A DNA stretch of 64,000 bases from an uncultured Clostridium sp. (GTDB lineage Bacteria; Bacillota; Clostridia; TANB77; CAG-508): contig CAOJXR010000001.1 in assembly GCA_948465565.1 (NCBI GenBank), positions 496,001 through 560,000 of the forward strand, read 5' to 3'. The notes under the pieces were generated by a model. That model did no database searches, was not told where the DNA came from, and was given only the letters and a program-made list of their open reading frames with translations. The position numbers and the translations under genes were made by a program. How positions within the stretch are numbered: the first letter of the stretch is position 1; each line of letters begins with the position of its first letter. Of this stretch, positions 1 to 8,374 are shown piece after piece.

Positions 1-230
1 CTAACTTTAGAAAAGATATATATAATTTGTTAGAGCAAACCATAAAATATAATGAACCACTGAATATATCAACAAAAAATGGTAACGCTGTTGTTTTAAG
101 TGAAGAAGATTATAACAATCTATTAGCAACACTAGAAATTTCAAGCAACAAAAAATTAAAAGAAAAAGTAATTGATGGAATGAAAGAAGATTTAAAAAAT
201 TGTATTTCAGAAAGCGAGGTTGATTGGTAA
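1..230 (+). CDS. yefM: YefM/Phd-family antitoxin (5' end outside window)
   Basis: The reading frame enters from the left edge in the frame of bases 3-5, so the start codon and first few residues are missing; the TTG at 27 is an internal leucine codon. The visible part starts NFRKDIYNLLEQ, typical of the YefM/Phd DNA-binding N-terminal fold, continues with VVLSEEDYNNLLATLE and ends in an acidic tail (ISESEVDW) of the kind that wraps the toxin. Family role: neutralises the cognate RNase and autorepresses the operon. The YoeB gene starts 3 bases after the stop, the usual antitoxin-first order. Confidence 0.85.
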   Translation, partial: NFRKDIYNLLEQTIKYNEPLNISTKNGNAVVLSEEDYNNLLATLEISSNKKLKEKVIDGMKEDLKNCISESEVDW

Positions 231-233
231 TAA

Positions 234-501
234 ATGTATAAAATAATGTATACTAAAAAAGCAATAAAAGACATTGAAAAAATAAAACAAAGTAGCTTAA
301 ATGAAAAAGCTAAAAATTTAATTGAAGTAATAAAAAATAACCCCTACCAAACGCCTCCACCTTATGAAAAGTTGTTAGGAGACTTGGAACGGCGCATATT
401 CAAGGAGATTAAACATTCAACATAGAATTGTATATCAAATATACGAAACAGAAAAAATAATAAAAATCATATCATTATGGTCACATTATGACATTAATTA
501 G
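234..501 (+). CDS. yoeB: YoeB/Txe-family mRNA interferase, needs +1 frameshift at CGG
   Basis: Ribosome-dependent mRNA endonuclease toxin, 88 residues when read through (E. coli YoeB is 84). The 0 frame gives YEKLLGDLE and then the codon CGG at 390-392; unshifted translation runs 11 more codons into a stop. Skipping the C restores GAYSRRLNIQHRIVY and the terminal WSHYDIN, ending at 499-501. The catalytic set known from E. coli YoeB (Glu46, Arg65, His83 and the next Tyr) is present as Glu45, Arg64, His84 and Tyr85, but only the Glu lies before the shift. It could be a decayed toxin, but six other genes here carry the same type of interruption, so recoding is the better explanation. Confidence 0.75.
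390..392 (+). other. CGG +1 frameshift site 1 (yoeB codon 53)
   Basis: Context GAA-CGG-C. The zero frame reads CGG; skipping C gives GGC (Gly53), the conserved glycine before the SRR motif of YoeB proteins. Confidence 0.7.
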
Positions 502-623
502 ATTCCTAACATATCTACGCTAGAAATCCTCTATTCTTTCCCTATTTATTCATTCAAAAAATACTATTTTTCTCACATAATTAAATTCACACTTTTATAT
601 ATGTAGATTTTTGCAAAAAACTA

Positions 624-652
624 TTGTAATTTTCGCGTTTTTGTAGGATAAT
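624..652 (+). promoter_or_regulatory. Sigma-A promoter for the VirD4-like gene
   Basis: TTGTAA at 624-629 and GATAAT at 647-652 with a 17-base spacer, 35 bases before the likely start codon. The 167 bases between yoeB and this gene hold nothing else that I recognise. Confidence 0.6.
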
Positions 653-686
653 ATACATGTAAGTTTATGTGAAAGTGGTGAATAAT

Positions 687-3062
687 TTGTTTAAATCAAT
701 TAGCAATTTAATATGGAAATATATAGATAAATTTTTAAAAATACTAAAAACCGATAGAAACACATTTTTTACATATATTCTAACGTTATTTAGTGTTTAT
801 TTTTGTATCGATAGAGTCGTCGAAATGATACTTCTATGCTTTACAGGAATATCCGTTGATTACTGGGGTCCATTCATGTACACCTTTGCAATCGCATGTC
901 CAGTATTTGCATTCCTATTAGGAGCAAGCTCAAAATTTGTAAAAGATGACGCTCAAAAATTCTCATTATTTATACTATATTATATATCACTTTATATAGT
1001 AGGAATATCAATGCTTACACAATGGGTAAATCAAGCATTATGGACATTTTTATTTACACTTCCAAACTATGCAGAGTTAGTTACTAGATTCCTAGACGTA
1101 ATAAAACCAGCATTTACAGCTCTAGCTTGTTATGTACCAGTTATAACAATTATGCCTGCAATAAAGAAAATGGTTACAGGATTTGCTGATACCAAAGACA
1201 TCAGAGACTCAGTTGCAGACTATAAAGGAATTTCACTTGCACCACCATCAAATGAAAACGGACCATATTCTTGTGAAATGTTATTATGTAAAGATGGAGA
1301 AACAGGAAAAGCAATAAAAATACCAGAAACAAGAAGATTTGAAGCATTTTTAGTACTTGGTGTATCAGGATCTGGTAAAACAACAATGGCATTTGAGCCA
1401 ATGATAGCACGTGATATAGAAAAGAAATTCTTTTTTAGAGAAGCATCAAAAGAACTAGGATTCACAGCATTAAAAACTGGTTTAGCAACAATAAAAGAAC
1501 CTTATTCAAACGAATATTTAAACGAAAACTTCTCTCTTGACATGTTAGATATCAGAGATGGTAGAGAAAAATTATTTAATACATATATGCAAAAATTAAT
1601 TCATCATTCTTCTGGAAGCAAAAATGTATACAAAGATTTAGGACTTACATATATTGCTCCAGATTATGAATCAATCTCACATATAACAGAAGTATTAGAC
1701 AATTTCCATATGAAGTACAATATGATAGATCCAAATAATCCAGATTCAATTGGTTTAAACCCTTTTGTATTTGATGACCCAGTAAAAACATCACTTGCAA
1801 TCTCAGCAGTCTTAAAAAGAATGTATGAAACAAATGAAGTTACTGTTCAACAAGCATTCATGCAAAACATTACAACACAAGCAATTGAAAACCTATCTCT
1901 ATTATTAAAAGAAGTATATCCTCAAACACATAACGGATTACTTCCAAACTTAGAAGACTTACTTATGATGTTAAACAACTTTGAATTAGTTGAACAATTT
2001 TGTGAAAAAATGAAAAAATCTCCTGAACTTGCAGAAAAATATAGAATATTACTTACATACTTCAAAAACAACTTCTACGCAGGTTCAATTGGATACGAAG
2101 AAACTCAAAAATCACTTCAAGCAGCAAGCTCACAATTAGAAAACTTACTTCGTTTCCCTGGAGTAAGAAATATATTATGTAATAGAACAAACAATCTAAA
2201 TTTCGATAAAGCATTAGAAAATTGTGAAATAACTCTTATTTGTACAAGACGTGGTGACTTAGGAGCAGCTGTAAATAAAGCATTTGGTCTATTTACTCTA
2301 CTATTAATGCAACACTCTATAATATCAAGACCAGGTACAGAAAAATCAAGAAAACCACATTTCTTATACATAGACGAGTTCCCACCATTTGTATGTAAAG
2401 CAACAGAAGACTTCTTCACTCTATTCAGAAAATATAGAGTTGGTCTAATCATCTCTGCTCAGAACTTATCACAATTTGGAACAAACAATAACTTAAATAA
2501 TAATCAAAGTTATAGACAAACAATTTTAGCAAACTGTACAACAAAAATAGCATTTGGTAACAACACACCTGAAGATAACGAATGGCTAGCAAAAGAATTC
2601 GGAGAAAAACGTGAGTGGAAGTGGAATAAAACTTACAACTCTAAAGGTGATGGAAAAGGTGGAATGCCTGAATATGATGGAAAACTTATGAATATTGAAT
2701 GGGCATACAAGCTAAATTTTGCACCAGGTAAAATTCAGTCACAAAAATTCAAAGCAATTGTATATAAAACACGTGACGCTGGTGGAAAAATGCTTGTAGG
2801 TAAAGCAAAACTAGACTTCCTAGAATCAAAATATAAAGAAAACCACCAACCAAAACAATTTAACTTCTCTAAATTCTCTGGAAGTGTATCAACTCATGAT
2901 AGTAACCAAAATGATATTCTAAGTAATATTTTAAATAGACCTCAATTTGATACAAGTATGGACGATAACGATGGTCCAATAAAATATAATACAACAGATG
3001 CAAAATTCTTCTTAGAAAATGACAGTGCAATAACATATAATATAAATAAAAACAAAAAATAA
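687..3062 (+). CDS. VirD4/TraG-like conjugative coupling ATPase
   Basis: Membrane-anchored P-loop ATPase of the type IV coupling protein group, which feeds DNA-protein complexes into conjugation channels. The N-terminal 150 residues hold several hydrophobic segments; Walker A (GVSGSGKTT) is near residue 228 and Walker B (HFLYIDEFPPF) near 560, followed by a TraG/TraD-type segment (FRKYRVGLIISAQNLSQFG). The first in-frame start is GTG at 669, but TTG at 687 is preceded at about 6 bases by AGTGGTG, a better ribosome binding site. No relaxase or other transfer gene is visible, so the rest of any element would lie to the left. No in-frame CGG. VirB4-like function cannot be excluded. Confidence 0.75.
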   Translation: MFKSISNLIWKYIDKFLKILKTDRNTFFTYILTLFSVYFCIDRVVEMILLCFTGISVDYWGPFMYTFAIACPVFAFLLGASSKFVKDDAQKFSLFILYYISLYIVGISMLTQWVNQALWTFLFTLPNYAELVTRFLDVIKPAFTALACYVPVITIMPAIKKMVTGFADTKDIRDSVADYKGISLAPPSNENGPYSCEMLLCKDGETGKAIKIPETRRFEAFLVLGVSGSGKTTMAFEPMIARDIEKKFFFREASKELGFTALKTGLATIKEPYSNEYLNENFSLDMLDIRDGREKLFNTYMQKLIHHSSGSKNVYKDLGLTYIAPDYESISHITEVLDNFHMKYNMIDPNNPDSIGLNPFVFDDPVKTSLAISAVLKRMYETNEVTVQQAFMQNITTQAIENLSLLLKEVYPQTHNGLLPNLEDLLMMLNNFELVEQFCEKMKKSPELAEKYRILLTYFKNNFYAGSIGYEETQKSLQAASSQLENLLRFPGVRNILCNRTNNLNFDKALENCEITLICTRRGDLGAAVNKAFGLFTLLLMQHSIISRPGTEKSRKPHFLYIDEFPPFVCKATEDFFTLFRKYRVGLIISAQNLSQFGTNNNLNNNQSYRQTILANCTTKIAFGNNTPEDNEWLAKEFGEKREWKWNKTYNSKGDGKGGMPEYDGKLMNIEWAYKLNFAPGKIQSQKFKAIVYKTRDAGGKMLVGKAKLDFLESKYKENHQPKQFNFSKFSGSVSTHDSNQNDILSNILNRPQFDTSMDDNDGPIKYNTTDAKFFLENDSAITYNINKNKK

Positions 3063-3068
3063 AAATAG

Positions 3069-3096
3069 CCCCTCAGTACACATTTATACTGAGGGG
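3069..3096. terminator. Bidirectional Rho-independent terminator
   Basis: Perfect 10-bp stem CCCCTCAGTA/TACTGAGGGG with an 8-base loop between two convergent genes. The T-rich tail is weak on + (TATATTATT) and stronger on - (CTATTTTTATTTTTT). Confidence 0.85.
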
Positions 3097-3135
3097 TATA
3101 TTATTATAATAAATCTTTAAAAGTTTACTTTATCA

Positions 3136-4080
3136 TTAACTATTTTTTCTAAACTTCGCCACAAAAAATCCTTCCATCATCTTTGAAGGCAAAATCTTAA
3201 TCGCTCTATTTATTGATTTATCCAATCCATCGTTAAGACCAGAAATAGCATATTTCACATCAAGTTCTATTTTCTCAAGGCTAACATCAAAATTATGTAA
3301 AGCCCAATCAATAACAAACTCATTTTCATCCCTATTTATTGTACAAGTAGAATATACCATTATTCCGCCAGGCTTAAGAGCTTTATATCCACTAGCAAAC
3401 AATTTCTTTTGTATTTTCACTAAATCAGCCACTCCCTTTTTAGACCAATTCCTATACGTCATTGGACTAGTAGCTATAAACCTTCCTTCACCACTACATG
3501 GTGCATCAAGCAAAACCTTATCAAATTGTTCCTCATAATTATCTCCAAGCTTTTCCCCTCTGCCATTTACAACTTCAATAATACTAGCACCTTGCATTTG
3601 AATATTATACTTCAATCGTTCGCATCTAATCTTATCAAGTTCATTTGCCAGAATATACCCTTTATTATTCATCAAGCATGCCATCTGCGTAGTCTTACTT
3701 CCAGGCGCAGCTGTCATATCTAAAACCCTTTCTCCTTCTTCTGGTTTCAAAACTAAAGGCGGAATCATACTAGACAAACTCTGAAAATATACATATCCCT
3801 TTTCATAAATATCTAACTTTTGAACATCCTTTTCTCTAGCATTTTTTATTATCAAAGCATCCGAATAAAAAGGAACTCTCTCAAATTTAATATTAACTTC
3901 TTTAAAATATCTCATCAAATCTTGAATATTATACTTTAAACTATTTACCCTAAGAGTAGGAAATCTATCATCAGTCATACCCAAAAGAATTTTATCAACA
4001 GTAACAGGAGAAAAACTTTCATATATCTCCTCCATAAAATCCCCTGGCAACCTACGTTTTATCTCATTAATTGATATCAT
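3136..4080 (-). CDS. RsmB/NOP2-family RNA (cytosine-5) methyltransferase
   Basis: SAM-dependent RNA m5C methyltransferase, 314 residues. The SAM-binding motif VLDMTAAPGSKTTQMA sits around residue 118, the DAPCSGEGR motif near 191 and the YSTCTINRDENE motif, with the second cysteine of the two-cysteine m5C mechanism, near 245. There is no long N-terminal NusB-like domain and no clear PUA domain, so the exact target (16S rRNA or tRNA) is not defined. The start overlaps the end of the upstream 223-codon gene by 14 bases, indicating translational coupling. Confidence 0.88.
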   Translation of the reverse strand: MISINEIKRRLPGDFMEEIYESFSPVTVDKILLGMTDDRFPTLRVNSLKYNIQDLMRYFKEVNIKFERVPFYSDALIIKNAREKDVQKLDIYEKGYVYFQSLSSMIPPLVLKPEEGERVLDMTAAPGSKTTQMACLMNNKGYILANELDKIRCERLKYNIQMQGASIIEVVNGRGEKLGDNYEEQFDKVLLDAPCSGEGRFIATSPMTYRNWSKKGVADLVKIQKKLFASGYKALKPGGIMVYSTCTINRDENEFVIDWALHNFDVSLEKIELDVKYAISGLNDGLDKSINRAIKILPSKMMEGFFVAKFRKNS

Positions 4081-4738
4081 ATTTTCTCCTATTTTTATCT
4101 ATTTTCTTTCTAACACTTTTTAACTTTACAAGTTGTTCTTCCAAATCAAAATCCTTAACATTTATATATGAATTAAATTTCTTATCTTCTTCAAGTTCCT
4201 CATCATCTTCCTCACAACCAGAAAGTCCATACTCCTTTTGTTCAATATCTACATCCTCAACTTCACAACATTCTTCATTTGAACACTCCGAATGCTCTGA
4301 CTTTTCTTGAGACAAATCTTCAAATTGTTGCTCTCCATCCTGTACAAAAATATAATTATTGTTTTCCCTTAAAATCTCATCAAGCAAATCTCTTTCCTTT
4401 AACGAACACAAATAATTTCTATAAATCATTGTAACCAAACTTTTAGTTTTAGGAGACAATTGATTTTCTTCTAATTCAATTTTTTCATCAATTCTCTGAA
4501 CATAAGAAGAATCACAATTCTCCTCAAAGAAATCCAATATTTTTTGAGACAACTTCTTAACACTCGGTTTATTCATATATTCAATTATTTCAAGCATTTC
4601 AGAAACCGCTGTCTTATATTCATCAGTTGGTTCTCTCCCCCCCTTAACATATGAATTAGTTTCAGAAACAATACTATTTAATTTAGTTAAATTAGACTTC
4701 TCAGCTATTCTCTTTAAAGACTTTGCAGAAAAACTCAT
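4067..4738 (-). CDS. Hypothetical acidic helical protein (223 aa)
   Basis: I do not recognise a family. The N-terminal 130 residues look helical with regular Leu/Ile spacing (LKRIAEKSNLTKLNSIV, LSQKILDFFEENC). They are followed by a highly acidic, Cys-containing low-complexity stretch around 150-190 and a lysine-rich C-terminal coiled segment (LEEQLVKLKSVRKKIDKNRRK). The ribosome binding site AGAAGGTGA precedes the ATG. It lies between a FAD oxidoreductase and the RNA methyltransferase and overlaps the latter, so it is co-transcribed. A serine-rich frame on the opposite strand is a shadow of the Glu/Asp tract. Confidence 0.7.
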   Translation of the reverse strand: MSFSAKSLKRIAEKSNLTKLNSIVSETNSYVKGGREPTDEYKTAVSEMLEIIEYMNKPSVKKLSQKILDFFEENCDSSYVQRIDEKIELEENQLSPKTKSLVTMIYRNYLCSLKERDLLDEILRENNNYIFVQDGEQQFEDLSQEKSEHSECSNEECCEVEDVDIEQKEYGLSGCEEDDEELEEDKKFNSYINVKDFDLEEQLVKLKSVRKKIDKNRRKYDIN

Positions 4739-4746
4739 ATATTATA

Positions 4747-6318
4747 TCACTCACCTTCTATGATTTTTATAGCACATCTTATTCCATCAACAGCAGCAGA
4801 CATAATCCCACCAGCATATCCAGGTCCCTCACCAGCAGGATATAAACCACTCACACTAATTGACATTAAACTCTCAGGGTCTCTAACAATCTTTACAGGT
4901 GATGAACTTCTTGTCTCAACTCCTGTAAGAATTGCATCATCACTTGCAAAACCTTTTATCTTTTTATCAAAATAACATATACCTTCTTTCAGAGTATCTG
5001 AAACAAATCTAGGTAAAATATCATTCAAATTGCTTAAAGTGACTCCTGGTCTATATGTTGGTTTAATCTTACCTAATTCTACCGATTTCCTATCTGATAA
5101 AAAGTCTCCAACCTTTTGAATAGGAGCATTATAATTACTTCCACCCAATACAAAAGCTTTATGTTCCAATTCTTTTTGAAAATACATACCCTCTAATGGA
5201 GATTCACCTTCAAAATCTTCTGGTGTAACATTAACCAAAATCGCACTATTAGCATTCTCACCATCACGTAAAAACTTACTCATACCATTTGTAACAATTG
5301 TATCCTCCTCACTAGAAGAAGCCATTACAAAACCACCTGGGCACATACAAAAACTATAACAAGACCTACCTGTGTTTTTATTATGATAAGCTAATTTATA
5401 CTCCGCTGGTGGAAGTTTAAGTTTAGTCATAGTGCCATATTGTGACTCATTTATCATACTTTGTTTATGTTCAATTCTTACACCAACAGAAAAATTCTTC
5501 TTTTCCATTTTCACATTTTTTCTATAAAGCATTTCAAAAGTATCCCTTGCACTATGTCCAATAGCAAGTACAACCGTATCAGTCTCTAGCTCTCGTCTAT
5601 CTGTGATAACCGATTTCACCTTTTGTCCATCAAAACAAAAATCAACCACTTTTTCATTAAACAAAAACTCTCCACCATTTTGAATAATGTAATTTCTCAT
5701 ATTAGCAATAATCTCAACTAAATTGTCTGTACCAATATGAGGTTTATTTATGTATTGAATTTGTTCAGGAGCACCAAACTTCACAAAATTAGCAAGTACA
5801 ACCTTACACAATGGATCATTTATTCCTGTAGTCAATTTTCCATCAGAAAATGTACCAGCCCCGCCTTCACCAAACTGAATATTCGAACTCACATTTAGTT
5901 TACCAGTACTAGCAAATTCCTCAACTTCCTTTATTCTTTCTTCAACCCTACTTCCCTGCTCAATAACAATTGGCTTTATTTCATTATTAACAAGTATAAA
6001 AGCACAGAACAACCCCGCAGGGCCAGCTCCAACAATAATAGGTCGCATTTCACTTTTTCTATTTTTCGTTAAATCCAATTTAATTTCTCTTTGATTTTCT
6101 ACAACCTTACACCTAAAATATTTCTTCTCATTTTTCACACAAACATCAACAGTATAATTGTAAAAAATATCATCTTTATTTCTAGCATCAATAGATTTTT
6201 TATAAATATAATAATTAATTACATCCTTAAAATCTATACCACTTTTCTTGCAAGCTCGGAAAGCAACATCCTCTGATTCTAATTCTTCACGAATTTTAAT
6301 ATTCTCCAACCTTAACAT
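4747..6318 (-). CDS. FAD-dependent oxidoreductase (COG2509-like)
   Basis: Flavoprotein of 523 residues. After about 90 residues it has the dinucleotide motif IIVGAGPAGLFCAFIL and the family segment FGEGGAGTFSDGKL, with VVLAIGHSARDTF and a C-terminal GEGPGYAGGIMSAAVDG that closes the FAD site. These are hallmarks of the uncharacterised dehydrogenase family COG2509, common in Clostridia and of unknown substrate. First gene of a likely three-gene minus-strand operon. Confidence 0.85.
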   Translation of the reverse strand: MLRLENIKIREELESEDVAFRACKKSGIDFKDVINYYIYKKSIDARNKDDIFYNYTVDVCVKNEKKYFRCKVVENQREIKLDLTKNRKSEMRPIIVGAGPAGLFCAFILVNNEIKPIVIEQGSRVEERIKEVEEFASTGKLNVSSNIQFGEGGAGTFSDGKLTTGINDPLCKVVLANFVKFGAPEQIQYINKPHIGTDNLVEIIANMRNYIIQNGGEFLFNEKVVDFCFDGQKVKSVITDRRELETDTVVLAIGHSARDTFEMLYRKNVKMEKKNFSVGVRIEHKQSMINESQYGTMTKLKLPPAEYKLAYHNKNTGRSCYSFCMCPGGFVMASSSEEDTIVTNGMSKFLRDGENANSAILVNVTPEDFEGESPLEGMYFQKELEHKAFVLGGSNYNAPIQKVGDFLSDRKSVELGKIKPTYRPGVTLSNLNDILPRFVSDTLKEGICYFDKKIKGFASDDAILTGVETRSSSPVKIVRDPESLMSISVSGLYPAGEGPGYAGGIMSAAVDGIRCAIKIIEGE

Positions 6319-6339
6319 ACAAAATTCTCCACATTAAAT

Positions 6340-7206
6340 CTATTTTAATAATCCATAAACCATTGATACATCAGTTGGAACAACATATTTAACACCCATC
6401 TTCTCAGCCACAACTAATACAAAAGCGGTCATAGCACGAGTTGCATACCACCAATCAGGATCATTAACTCTACCACGAATTTCATCCAAAGAGATCTCTT
6501 TAAAATATCTTTCCGTATCATTAATTCTAGTTTCAATATCCATCATTATAGGCTCATTTTCATTTTCATATAAAGAATTTTCCACATAATTAAAACCAGA
6601 ACCTAAAGCAAAACGCTTATGTCCTCCACCAGCTAATATCAATACATCAACTTGCTCATTTGGAACATTAAGTTTTTCCTCAACAACCTTCTTAACCTCA
6701 TCTAGACTAACCTTTGGTAAATCATCCCCCAAATCTGGAAACATATTCATAATATCAATAACACCAATTGGCGTATTAACCATTTCTTTTATTTCATTAT
6801 CATAAACAGCAATTTCTGTTGAACCTCCACCGCCAACAAAAACAGCAACTTTTCGATTAACTTTTTGTGCAGCCCCTACAACTGTAAATTCATTTTCTTT
6901 CTCTGGAGAAATAATATCAAAATCTAAATCAGTATTATTTTTAAATTTATCCAAAAACTCTCTTTTCTGTTCATCATTTAATGCTCTAAAAACACTTGTC
7001 CCACAAACATAAACATTTTCATATTCTTCTTGTAGCTTCTTAACCCTTTTTATAAGTTCCTCTACATCCTGCTCACTCAATCTATTTTCTTTCTTAAAAT
7101 TCTTTTTAAACTCAATAACATAATCAGCTAAATGCTTTACACACTTTCCATCATATCCATCAACTTTTGTTACTGTTGACCCTACTTCTACAACTATTTT
7201 TTCCAT
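6340..7206 (-). CDS. Ppx/GppA-type phosphatase-like protein
   Basis: ASKHA-fold protein (288 aa) related to exopolyphosphatase/guanosine pentaphosphatase. Near the N-terminus it has VEVGSTVTKVDGYDG (phosphate-1-like loop), then VYVCGTSVFRA, and VFVGGGGSTEIAVYD, the conserved phosphate-2 motif, near residue 165. It is shorter than full Ppx (about 310-500 aa) and lacks the HD domain. I chose ATG 7204-7206 because a strong AAGAGGAGA site precedes it; the upstream extension in the same frame translates a terminator hairpin. Confidence 0.75.
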   Translation of the reverse strand: MEKIVVEVGSTVTKVDGYDGKCVKHLADYVIEFKKNFKKENRLSEQDVEELIKRVKKLQEEYENVYVCGTSVFRALNDEQKREFLDKFKNNTDLDFDIISPEKENEFTVVGAAQKVNRKVAVFVGGGGSTEIAVYDNEIKEMVNTPIGVIDIMNMFPDLGDDLPKVSLDEVKKVVEEKLNVPNEQVDVLILAGGGHKRFALGSGFNYVENSLYENENEPIMMDIETRINDTERYFKEISLDEIRGRVNDPDWWYATRAMTAFVLVVAEKMGVKYVVPTDVSMVYGLLK

Positions 7207-7286
7207 ACTATATCTCCTCTTTATCTTTCCTATACCAATCTTCCTGAATTCTATCATATATAATAAAAAAAGTCCACTAAAAAAGC

Positions 7287-7326
7287 CCAAAGGGCTGGAC
7301 ACTTTTAACATGTTCCAGCCCTTTGG
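7287..7326 (-). terminator. Strong terminator after the GC-rich 105-codon gene
   Basis: 13-bp perfect stem CCAAAGGGCTGGA/TCCAGCCCTTTGG, followed on the minus strand by GGCTTTTTTAG and a second T run. It closes a self-contained unit with the promoter at 7692-7720. Confidence 0.9.
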
Positions 7327-7338
7327 AGCCCTTGCCAC

Positions 7339-7656
7339 TCACATACTCTTAAGCAGCACTTTGAGATAGCCCATATCGTCAACCGACAAACCTCCGTGAA
7401 CGCGCCGCATGAACTTCGCATTCTTCCTCAGAATAGGATCGCTTTTAGCCGCTTTCAACAAAAGCCTAGCCCTCCAGCGATTCCCGCGATTCACACTGAG
7501 TATCAGCTGTTCCAGCAGCTCCTTAGCCACCTTCTCCTGATTGCTCAGCTTCCTCTGGGACTTCTGCACCCTGCGTTCTCGTTCTTCATGGTGCATATAT
7601 CCGCCGTACCCTCCGTTCAATTTCGGATTGTACACCCGGGTATTAATTTTGCTCAT
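7339..7656 (-). CDS. GC-rich basic hypothetical protein (105 aa)
   Basis: Unrecognised. It is basic and Arg/Lys-rich with a Gly-Tyr segment near the N-terminus (GGYGGYMHH) and predicted helices after residue 35. Base composition (about half G+C, codons ending in C/G) is unlike the neighbours. It has two in-frame CGG arginine codons (7636-7638 and 7405-7407), otherwise absent from native genes here. It has its own consensus promoter, a GAGG ribosome binding site and a strong terminator, so it is an isolated cassette. Inference: recent acquisition; whether the host makes the full-length protein is doubtful if CGG causes frameshifting. Confidence 0.6.
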   Translation of the reverse strand: MSKINTRVYNPKLNGGYGGYMHHEERERRVQKSQRKLSNQEKVAKELLEQLILSVNRGNRWRARLLLKAAKSDPILRKNAKFMRRVHGGLSVDDMGYLKVLLKSM

Positions 7657-7691
7657 ATGAACTTACCTCGCTTTCTATTTGATGTTTTTCA

Positions 7692-7720
7692 ATTATATCA
7701 CGGTTTTCATACGTTTTCAA
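7692..7720 (-). promoter_or_regulatory. Consensus promoter of the 105-codon gene
   Basis: On the minus strand TTGAAA, 17-base spacer ending in TGA, then TATAAT (extended -10), about 35 bases before the start codon. Confidence 0.75.
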
Positions 7721-7757
7721 GTAAAAATCTCTCTTATCCCACAATTTTCCATATATT

Positions 7758-8333
7758 CTAAAAATTCAATAATTGTTCTTTCAACAATTCTAATGCCCTT
7801 CTTCTTGCACTAATTGTATTTTTCTCATCTATCGAAAGTTCTGCCAAAGTACGTCCATCTTCTAATTCAAAAATTTCATCAAACCCAAAACCATTTTCTC
7901 CACGTGGACTTTCAGCAACAAATCCATCAATACAAGCCACAACAGAAACAATTTTCTTTCCATCAGAAGCAGCCATAGCTGTAGTAAACTTAACCTTTCT
8001 ATCTTCTCCAGAAAAATCCTTCATTTTTTCAATAATACCTAAATTTCTCTCCCTATCATCACCTCTATGCCATCTCTTAGTTCTAACACCAGGAAATCCA
8101 TTTAATGCATCAATTTCAATTCCACTATCATCAGAAATAACAATCTCACCATTCAAAGTCTTAGCAATCTCTCTAGCCTTTTTTTCAGCATTCCCTGCAA
8201 AAGTCTTACCATCTTCCTCAACATCTATATCTATTCCTAATTCCTTCATTGAAACAACTTCATATTCATTCAAAATCTCTTTAGCTTCCTTAATTTTTCC
8301 CTTATTGCCTGATGCCATAACAACTTTTCTCAT
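7758..8333 (-). CDS. rdgB: XTP/dITP diphosphatase (RdgB/HAM1 family)
   Basis: Hydrolyses dITP, XTP and ITP to monophosphates, preventing incorporation of deaminated purines. 191 residues, normal length. N-terminal VVMASGNKGKIKEA is the substrate loop, VISDDSGIEIDALNGFPGV carries the catalytic and Mg-binding acidic residues, and GFGFDEIFE and the terminal ISARRRAL motif are conserved. It sits next to the purine genes purB and purA on the same strand. Confidence 0.92.
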   Translation of the reverse strand: MRKVVMASGNKGKIKEAKEILNEYEVVSMKELGIDIDVEEDGKTFAGNAEKKAREIAKTLNGEIVISDDSGIEIDALNGFPGVRTKRWHRGDDRERNLGIIEKMKDFSGEDRKVKFTTAMAASDGKKIVSVVACIDGFVAESPRGENGFGFDEIFELEDGRTLAELSIDEKNTISARRRALELLKEQLLNF

Positions 8334-8374
8334 TTCAAAACCCTCCTATACCATCACTTTCTATGAAATTTATT

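Noticed and set aside
4071..4310. Serine-rich plus-strand frame
   Set aside because: It is the complement of the Glu/Asp-rich tract of the minus-strand hypothetical gene.
6340..7338. Longer N-terminal version of the Ppx/GppA-like protein
   Set aside because: The extension has no ribosome binding site and translates the terminator hairpin of the upstream gene; the internal ATG at 7206 has a strong site.
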